Source of the DNA: Rhipidocladum racemiflorum
Taxonomy: Eukaryota > Streptophyta > Magnoliopsida > Poales > Poaceae
Reading direction: 5' to 3'
NCBI GenBank assembly: GCA_036346355.1
Contig: CM070591.1
Span: 35,558,392 to 35,622,391, forward strand
Length of the DNA: 64,000 bases
Each line of letters opens with the position of its first letter. Within the stretch, counting starts at the first letter, position 1. The notes under the pieces are model-generated. The model searched no databases. It was not told the DNA's origin and saw only the letters and a list, made by a program, of their open reading frames with translations. A program made the position numbers and the translations under genes. Positions 55,901 through 64,000 of the stretch are shown piece by piece.

Positions 55901-56458
55901 GCGCGGCGGCGAGTCGGCTCGATCCGCGGAAGACGACGAAATCGTGGCCGTCCACGTGTCGCGATCAACGGACCCGCGATCGCGGCGGCGGCCGGTCCGT
56001 CGGACACGGCTTCGGGTCGAAGTGGCGGATCTCGGCCGTTGGATCTTGATCCAACGGTTGGGATCGATTAGTGGTTAGGAGTGGGTTCGGTCGAGTCAAC
56101 TGGCTCGGTCGGACTCGAGTCCGACTTCGGTCGGATGAAACGATTTGACCCGAGTTGGATTTTCCAAATGATTTAATATTTAAAATAATTCCCGATAATT
56201 CATTTAATTCATTAAAAATAGCAAATGACTCGAGAAAAATTCGGAAAAATTCTGGAAAATATTTTGGATCATTTTGGACTCAAATAAAATATTTCCAACA
56301 AAATTTTATTTGCAAAATTAAATTCTTTAATTATTTCAAAATGGAATAAATTCAAATAAATTCCAAATAAATCCAAATAAATTCAGAAAATTCCAAAAAT
56401 TCACCAAAGTGCCAAATCACACATGAATTTAAGAAAAGCAAAATTTTGGGATGTTACA
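52973..56458 (-). repeat. R3 3' LTR, 3486 bp
   Basis: Plus strand TGTCGGGACCCCG to GGGATGTTACA. The AT-rich half is close to R2; the GC-rich block 54990-56150 is clearly diverged from R2's (different order of CACGTGG and GGATCTTGATCCA motifs). Confidence 0.85.
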
Positions 56459-56474
56459 AACCTCCCCTTAATAG
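56459..56474 (-). promoter_or_regulatory. Polypurine tract of R3
   Basis: Minus-strand TATTAAGGGGAGGTT beside the LTR, as in R2. Confidence 0.75.
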
Positions 56475-56491
56475 AATCTCGTCCCAGAGAT

Positions 56492-59400
56492 TCAGTGGCT
56501 CACTAAAGGAATAGGTTTGGAAATTCTTTCTTCAAATCCTCTTCGCTCCCAAGTCGCTTCGCTTTCTTCATGGTTGCTCCTTTGAACTCTACTGAAGCGG
56601 GTTGACTTGTTTCTAGTTTCTCGATCCATTGTGTCTAGAATCCTCACAGGATGTTCCTTATAAGTCAAATCCTCATGCAACTCAATTGACTCTAGCGGTG
56701 TGCATCCTCGGGAACTTCGGAGACATTTCTTCAACTGGGACACATGGAATACATCATGTACCCTGCTACTTATTGTGGCAACTCGGTGATAAGCAACCGC
56801 CTCTGCGGCTCAAAATCTTAAATGGTCCAACATAGCAGGGTGCAAGTTTCCCTTTGGCATGGAACCTCTTAACTCCCCGAGGCGTAACTCGAGGTATACA
56901 AAGTCTTACGGTTCAAAACTCAAATCTCGCGACGATTGTCGGCATAACTCTTCTGTCGAGATTGGGCTATCTTCAACCTTTCCCTAATCATGGCGTCTGC
57001 TCTTGACCTCTTGAAGAATATCGAGGCCCAAAGACACGGCGCCACGGTCTCATTCCAATTCAATGGCGTCAAGCAGGTCGACCATCTGATGCCTCAAAAG
57101 GTGACATCGTAAACTAGCACGATAACTATTGTTGTAATCGAACTCGGCATACGGCAAACTCTTATCCCAAGAGGTAGCATAAGCTAATGCACAAGCTCTT
57201 AGCATATCCTCCAAAATCTGGTTGACTCTTTCGGCCTGTCCATCCGTCTGCGTGGATGATAAGGCATCTTGAAGTTTAAGCGGGTTCCCATGGCCTCATG
57301 CAACTTATTCAGAACCTTGAGGTAAATTGGGTACCTCTGTCCGATACAATCCTCTTTGGCACTCCGTGCAAACAAACAATCTGATCATGTACAACTCTGC
57401 TAACTTATCTCCGAGTAAGTGGTCTTCACGAGGATAAAATGGGCTACTTTAGTCAGGCGATCCACTATAACCCATATGGAGTCATAACCTCCTTGAGTCT
57501 TGACAAGCCGGTAATGAAATCCATTCCGATTTCCTCCCACTTCCACTCGAGGTATTTTCAGTAATTTGTAGCAATCCTGCTGGTTTCGATGCATTGCCTT
57601 GACTCTCTGGCATACGCCGCACAATGCAACATGCTCGGCAACTTCACGTTTCATACTTGGCCACGAGAATCTCTCCTTGAGATCTGATACATCTTGGCGC
57701 TTCGGGATGAATTGAGTACTTGGAGTCATGGGCTTCCTCCAAAATCGATCGCTTTAACTCCTCCTTGTCGGGCACACAAATCCGATCCTTCATCCACAAC
57801 GTGCCTTGTTCATCAATTTGAAGTCCTGCCTGCCTTCCTCCTTGATGGACTTAATCCTGCGGATCCTGTCATCATCCTTCTGTCCTTCTCGGATCTGATC
57901 CTCCAGGGTAGGCTTTACTTCCAATGCGGCCAAGAATCCGCTAGGTACAACCTCAATCTTCATCTTTTGAAAATCCTCACATAACTCATCCTGACTTGTG
58001 GCTAGCAACGTACTCACGGTATGGCTTTTCCGACTCAGAGCATCGGCTACTACGTTGGCCTTCCCGGGATGGTAATGGATTCCAACATTATAGTCCTTGA
58101 TTAACTCCAACCATCTCCTCTGCCTCATATTCAGATCTGACTGGGTGAATATGTACTTAAGGCTCTTATGATCCGTATATACCTCACATCTGTTTCCAAT
58201 CAGATAGTGACGCCATATCTTCAAAGCATGCACTACGGCGGCTAACTCTAGGTCATGTGTCGGATAATTTTCCTCATGCGGCCTCAAGCGCCTTGATGCA
58301 TAAGCGGCGACCTTTCCATTACGCATCGGCACACATCCAAGTCCTTGGCGCGATGCGTCACAATAAATATCGAAGCTTTGAGCAACATCAGGTAGAACTA
58401 ACACGGTCTTGATGTCAATCGCTTCTTGACTCTGAAATCCTTTCTCACATTAAGGCGTCCATGCAAACTTCTTTTCCTTCTTGACAATTGCGTAAGAGGT
58501 TTCGCAATTGTCGAAAAGCCTTCGATGAAAGCAGCGGTAATATCCTCGCCATTCCAAGGAAACTCAGAATCGGGTCACCGTCTTTGGTTGTTCCCAATGT
58601 AACACAGACTTCTACTTTGCTTGGATCTACTGGCGACTCCTTCTGCAGTCATTACATGTCCAAGAAACTCCACCTTGTCCTTCCAAAAATCACACTTGCT
58701 GAACTTGGCGAAAAGTTGCTGTTCCTCGGCTTTTCCAAAACTCGCCTTAAGTGTTCGGCATGTTCATCCTCTGTCTTGGAAGTAGACCAGGATATCGTCT
58801 ATGAACACGACGACAAACTTGTCCAAATATTCCATGAACACCTTATTCATCATATTCATGAAATAATTTGGCGCATTAAATCGATCCAAGGACATAGCGT
58901 AAACTTCGTAATGTCCATATCTTGGCGAGAATGCGATCTTGAATATCTTACGATCGGATCTTCAATCGATGGTATCGATCTCAGATCAATCTTGGAGAAA
59001 ACTCGGCTCCTCTTAGCCGATCAAACAAATCATCAATCACGGGTAGCGGATACTTATTCTTCACGGTGACTTCATTGAGTGCACGGTAGTCAATGCACAT
59101 CCTGAAACTCCGTCCTTCTTCTTGACAAACAAAGCGGTGCTCCCCACGGCGACGAACTTGGTACGATAAATCCTTTCTCCATTAACTCTTCTATTTGTTT
59201 CTTCATCTCTACCAACTCCTCGGTAGACATCCGATAGGGTCTCTTTGCTATCGGTCTTGTGCACGTACAAGCTCTATCACAAACTCTATGTCCTGTCTGG
59301 CGGCATACAGGTAGATCTTCGGGAAAAACATCGGGTACTCATTCACTCTTTGGGACATCCTCTATGCTGATTGCCTTGAATGCTGTTAACCATCAAGCTG

Positions 59401-60899
59401 TCCATCTCTAGCTGCAGTGGCTTGAAATTCCACTTTCTTCCCACACGGGCTCTCAATCGAGATAGTCCTTCGTCCACAATCCAATCTGACCTTGTGCTTG
59501 GATAACCAATCCATTCCCAATATAACATCTAAGGTGCAGGTCTCCAAAATTATAAGGTTTGCTAGGAACTCTATTCCATCTATTAGTATTCTCACCGGAA
59601 CATCCTACTTCCGTTCGGAGTTCGGAACCAGGGTTTGAACTAAAAGCATGCACTTAAGTCTTGCAATTCTCAAGTCATTTCTAGTAGCAAAGCCTTGCGA
59701 AACAAGCGAATGCGAAGCTCGAGTCAAACAAAGCATTGCAGTCTTGAGTTAACAAGTAACTTACCCAAAGACGACGTCAGTAGCATTCTGCGGTGCATCT
59801 GCGGTGACATGGTTGACTCGGCCTCTCACCACGATGCAGGGTGTGGCTCCGTCTTTGGCGTCCTAGGCGGGGTGGTTCCTAGATTGAAGCGGCCAGGGTC
59901 GCTCCTGCTTTGTCTTCTTTGGGCAGCTGTTGGCAAAGTGTCACGGCTCGTTGCGGTTGTAACGTCTCACTTGTTCCTTCTTTTGCACAGGGTAGCGTTT
60001 CTAGCGGGTGAAGTGCAGTAGTTACGATTGGCAGGTCTTGGTCTTTGAGGATGGTGTCCTTGTTGCATTCTGCGGTTGGAATCAAGAATTGATTTGGTGC
60101 AACTCTCAAAGCGCCATTGCGTTCACTGGCGTGATCCTTCTTTGTTGCATCCTGCGCTTCTGTTCTCATCCAGTTCCTTGCGCTTGTCCTCAAGAATAAG
60201 CGCCTTATTCACCAACTCTTGGAAATCTGGAAAGGTGTGGGTGATCAACCCAACTTGCAATCTGAGTTAAGTCCCTTCATGAAACGAGGCTGTCTAGATT
60301 TATCTGTCGCTACATCCTCGGTGCGTAGCGTGCTATTTGTGTGAACTTGTTTAGGTAGTCGGCCACCGGTGATTACCTTGCTTTAGTGCTCTGAACTCCT
60401 CCTTCTTAAGGTCCATAATTCCTTCGAGCACGTGATCTTGTCGGAATGCGGTGTGAACTCTTCCCAAGTGATATCTTGAGGGTTCTCTGCGTGGCACGAA
60501 GTTCTCCCACCATTCGGCATTTGTCCCTTCCAACCGATGAGAAGCGTAGAGTACCTTCTCATTTCCTATGCATTGAGCTATGTGTAGCTTCCTCTCGATT
60601 GATCTTAACCAATCATCGGCCTCCAATGGATTGGCATTCCCGAGAGAAAGTGGGTGGGTGAGTCCTCATGAACTCGACGACTGGTGATTCTGGCGTGGTC
60701 ACGATTAACTTGATTAGCGATGGCCTGAGCGATGGCGATGCTGCATTTGTTGCATCATAGCATGCATCAAGCGAGTCTGGGCAGCAAGAAACGCTCCGAA
60801 ATTCTGCATATCGATGGCGGTCTTTGGTGCTCCATCATTGGGGTTTTGTTGGCGAGAACCGCTCCCATTGCTTCCAAAGTTTCCACGGGTGTTCACCAT
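56492..60899 (-). pseudogene. R3 gag-pol, broken by small indels
   Basis: Gag starts at ATG 60899: MVNTRGNFGSNGSGSRQQNP, then DMQNFGAFLAAQTRLMHAMM. YASHRLEGTNAEWWENF lies near 60520. Protease has ILGMDWLSKHKVRLDCGRR near 59510. RNase H to integrase start is one open stretch 57790-58404 with DASRQGLGCVPM, LELAAVVHALKIWRHYLIGN and GIHYHPGKANVVADALSRK. Integrase has WPSMKREVAEHVALCGVCQR near 57660. The chromodomain region EHPVRILDTMDRETRNKSTR is at 56600-56700. Better kept than R2 in RNase H, worse in reverse transcriptase. Confidence 0.85.
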
Positions 60900-61258
60900 C
60901 TGCCGATTTGCTCTAGGTTTAGAGATGAGAGGGAAACAAGAATAGACAAGTAATATGGAACTTATGCGGCGAAAGGGGTAACTTTAAGGTCCAACTTTAT
61001 TATTAATAACTTGGTATGGTGCTTACAATGCCTAAGGGCCTTGCAACACATCTTGCACACTCAACAAACAAAGCAAATCCAAATCGAACTAACTCTGGAG
61101 TCTAACGCCTAAAGGGTGACTCTTTATTTTTGTGACGGCTCGTGAAGGAGTCTCACTATAGAACCTAAGCTCACTCATCGAGAAAACCTCCACGGCTGGA
61201 GTGCGGGTCTTTGCGGCATAGGCGCCAAACTTGATCGCCATGTCCGGCGACTATGTCA
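60900..61258 (-). other. R3 leader between ORF0 and gag
   Basis: Homologous to the R2 leader; no ORF. Confidence 0.5.
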
Positions 61259-61889
61259 TCTGTGGTAGTCGAAGAAGCGGTGTCCTCATCGAGATTTGAC
61301 TCCTCTGGATCGGCTCGTGTAGCTCGAAATCACGGGCTGCAGTGCAGTCCGTACAAAGTCATCTCCAACTCGTCAATCCTTCGTAGAAGGTGTGCCACAT
61401 ACTCTTGAGCTTCCCGCCATCTGTTCTTCTCTGTCGTGATCTCCTTGCGGGCCTTCAGTAGCTCCTTGCTTGTATTATCTAGTACATCTTCCTGGCGACG
61501 ACGAATCGTGCCAAGCGTATGGCAACCGTGGCATTCTCATCTGAATCGCCTTGGTCAAGAAGGTTATCATTGCGCGGATGGTAGCGGAACACCGTACTCT
61601 CCAACTCTCTGGCGTAGAATCTGGTAATGTGCCGCATTGCTCGTCGTGAAACTTCTTGGATACCCATCTGCATTGTAGACCTTCTAGCGGTCACGGTGTA
61701 TCGAGCGATTGCCTGGCCCCTCTTCTGGCGGTACCTCAATCCTCACGTCACAAGCCTTGATCAATCACCTTGCACGATCACTTCCACTTGGTATTGGGGC
61801 TTCTCAAAATCTCCGAGAGTTTGTAGCATGTGCCAAAGTTCCGCGGCGTGACCAACTCCTAGACCAACGTAGTTGAACTCTTCCTCCAT
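61259..61889 (-). pseudogene. ORF0 of R3, frameshifted
   Basis: Starts at ATG 61889 in the same sequence as R2 ORF0 and keeps segments such as RRSTMQMGIQEVSRRAMRHI and YARELESTVFRYHPRNDNLL (61479-61739), but the frame is broken by small indels on both sides of this part. The conserved amino acids support ORF0 having been a real protein. Confidence 0.65.
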
Positions 61890-62086
61890 CTGTCACAAGA
61901 GTGCTTTACGTAAGAACTCGGAATTTTCAAATTGTGACAAGGTAAGGGAAAATTTCAGCAAGAGACGAGAAAGAGAAGGGGATAAGTCGAGATGTCATTT
62001 CTTGTCTTCACAAATTTTTAGATTTAGAAAATAGGTTTTATCCTCACTCGACCATTCTAACTTAGGGTTGAGCCTACGATCAACCT

Positions 62087-62098
62087 GGCTCGATACCA
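62087..62098 (-). promoter_or_regulatory. Primer-binding site of R3, one base short
   Basis: Minus-strand TGGTATCGAGCC, where R2 has TGGTATCAGAGCC. The missing base falls in a CAG trinucleotide. Confidence 0.75.
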
Positions 62099-62102
62099 CC
62101 TC

Positions 62103-64000
62103 TGCCGGGACCCCGAATTTGCAAATCAGGACCCTCTGTGTATTCGGCACTAGTCGAGAACGCAGCTAGTGCACCTGAGTCTTAACATCGGTAAATATCA
62201 CAATCATACCAATCGATATTATCAAAGTACTTTATTTAAATAATCAAAGGGTTACTCAACCTTATGGCCAAGTTACAAATATATGCCTTGCAAGGCGAAA
62301 CTTATTAAAAGAGAAATAACGGAAAATCAAATAAACTTAGTGGCGCCATCCAAAGATACCACAGGCAACCGACCGGGCTCGCATCCCTAAGTAGACGGGT
62401 CCTCTTGGAACTCCTCCTCCGAAGCGGGCGTAGTCTCCTCTTCAAGCGGTATTGTGTTGAGGCAAGGGTGAGTACTTGGTACTCGACAAGTCATGCCTGA
62501 GAATGCAAGCTAATATACTATATGCATGGCTTGGTACAAAGGAATAGCTCAGGGTATATTTGCGATGCTTGACTTTTGACAAGTAATAAAAGTAGATTCG
62601 AAAGCAGTAGAAATAAGTAAAGCATAAATAACTTTTCAAGAAATTTAATAAACATTTTTCCCATCCTAGACCACATTTCCATCATCTTCATTGTTAAACC
62701 AACCCAACTTTTCAAATCCAAGTTATTTTCAGAAAATCTAACCCTTATTGTAATTCAGAGCATTGTCGATCTGCAGTGGACTCGGCTATTCAAATAGATT
62801 CTACACTCTGCAGAGGTTATGCACTTTACCCACAAGATACAATCCACTCACCACGTCGGTAGTGAATCGCCATACAAGAGTATGCGAATGAGCGATCATA
62901 ACAAAGCCTTTGGAAGCCTCAAACAACACAGGTGGTCCTCTCCGACGTGCTCTACACCATCCTTCCCTTAGCCAAGGCGAAGTATGGGACCAACACACCG
63001 TTAGATGGGTACCTGGCCCACGACCACGATACGCTCCCGTACAATCACACAAGCGGTGTAATCGACACCCTGAGGCTCCACAAGTGAGTCCTTAGCGACT
63101 TAGTCAACTAGGGCCGTCCCATTCGACCATGTGGTTGCAAGTATGACCCAGTTCAAAGGCTTGCAAGGTTAAGTCCTTAGAGTGACCAGGGCAAGACTAC
63201 GAAAAACCAAATCAACATCCCCAATGCCACAACTGGCCCACCTGATTATTCTTGCCACATGCCCCGATCCGAAATCTGTTTATCAAACCCGATTGATTAC
63301 CATGCACCACGTGCCATCAACATCACATGATACTTTTCCAAAACAGGTTCAATATATCATTAAGTCAATATTAGCATTTGATTATCCAAAATCATGTCAT
63401 GAGCACGTAAGAGGTCTAAGCGATACTACAACGATCTAAACCCATGTTGGCGATTTAATAATGTCCAACTAGTAATCCACAACTAGGGTGAAAAAGGGTC
63501 ATGGCACATACTTAAGTAATCAAGGTGTCATATAGCAAATTGGTATTTATCTAACCCCATGTTTAAACAAAGTATCTTTCTAATTGAACTAGCATGCAAT
63601 AGTTTAAATCAAAATAGATTTCGAAATAGGATCAACATGGTCAAAGCACAACTTGCCTTCAAAAAGCACTTGCTCTTGGTCTTGAGTTGGATCTGAGTCA
63701 ACACTTCTCCTTGAATCCTTCCGGCACTTCCACGTCTACTCGTAAAGCGTGCAAATAGCAAATACACAACTGAACACTATGCAAAAAGATCCCAAAACTC
63801 CAAATAAAATCCATAAACAGAGAGAACATAATTTTCTGGATTTTTAGAAGCTGGAATCGTCAAATTTGGAGTTAAAGCATAAAAGTTATGATTATTTAAA
63901 GTTTAAATAATCAATTAAATAATTTTACAGAGAAAAACTTTAGTCCAAAAATTAAATAAAATTCATATTTAGGTAGATCTCAATTTTATACAAATTTAGA
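62103..64000 (-). repeat. R3 5' LTR, incomplete at window end
   Basis: Starts TGCCGGGACCCCG (TGTCGGG in the other LTRs) and follows the R3 3' LTR to the end of the window. Confidence 0.85.

Larger units (their letters stand above)
52973..64000 (-). mobile_element. Ty3/gypsy chromovirus R3, same family as R2, cut by window end
   Basis: Same layout as R2: LTR 52973-56458, polypurine tract, gag-pol, ORF0 region, primer-binding site, second LTR from 62103 running off the window. Many small indels disrupt the coding frame. Closely similar to R2 over its whole length. Confidence 0.85.

Overview
This is eukaryotic plant nuclear DNA, almost certainly from a grass. Evidence: plant LTR retrotransposons primed by initiator tRNA-Met, CACTA, hAT and Helitron transposons, GT-AG introns in short exons, and very GC-rich 5' exon-like sequence of the kind common in Poaceae. 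The window is a nest of mobile elements. I found no complete, clearly functional host gene, no rRNA or tRNA gene and no CRISPR array. What looks genic is either element-encoded or fragments of host genes carried inside transposons.

Left half (1-32 kb). A hAT-like element with a nested hAT MITE fills 1-1767. It sits in a roughly 4.0-kb unit that is tandemly repeated: unit 1 is 1768-5802, unit 2 is 5803-25488 with two large insertions, and a third copy is cut off at 25869. The first insertion in unit 2 is a young Ty3/gypsy chromovirus (6548-11913, 378-bp LTRs, 5-bp target duplication TCTTG, one frameshift in pol). The second is a 10.3-kb minus-strand Helitron (12874-23219). The uninterrupted copy in unit 1 is a natural empty site for both. 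The Helitron carries minus-strand fragments of several genes: a TSO1/CPP-type CXC-domain gene with introns, an ankyrin-repeat piece, a coiled-coil gene resembling PX-domain EREX proteins, and a piece of an FMO GS-OX-like flavin monooxygenase. It also carries the 3' end of a second short-LTR chromovirus. Unit 2 then runs into a 5.0-kb CACTA transposon (23471-28488, target duplication CAA) with a multi-exon, frameshifted TNP1/En-Spm-like gene and a 236-bp Helitron in one intron. A second, related Helitron 5' end lies at 29885. From 29886 to 32130 there is minus-strand exon-like sequence of unknown identity, including a tandemly duplicated exon and a GC-rich first-exon candidate.

Right half (32.8-64 kb). 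Two related minus-strand LTR-retrotransposon fragments (E1 32866-36575, E2 50070-52972) have LTRs starting TGAAAGTGCATCTAGG and an ORF of the 'putative plant transposon protein' type. Both LTRs hold clusters of the dyad CGGA-N3-TCCG. A plus-strand gypsy gag fragment (36576-50069) is split by a full-length 12.5-kb minus-strand chromovirus, R2 (37184-49713, target duplication ATTAC, LTRs about 3.4 kb). R2 carries an extra ORF (ORF0) between the primer-binding site and gag, as I recall being described for rice RIRE3/RIRE8. A second member, R3 (52973 to beyond the window end), is inserted in or beside E2.

Inferred order of events: Helitron H2 carrying host fragments; CACTA insertion; partial tandem duplication; then hAT, chromovirus and Helitron H1 insertions. 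On the right, R2 entered an older gag, and R3 entered E2. Copy-to-copy differences in R2 and R3 are concentrated in GC/CNG-rich stretches while AT-rich stretches are nearly identical, so some coding breaks there may be consensus errors rather than mutations.
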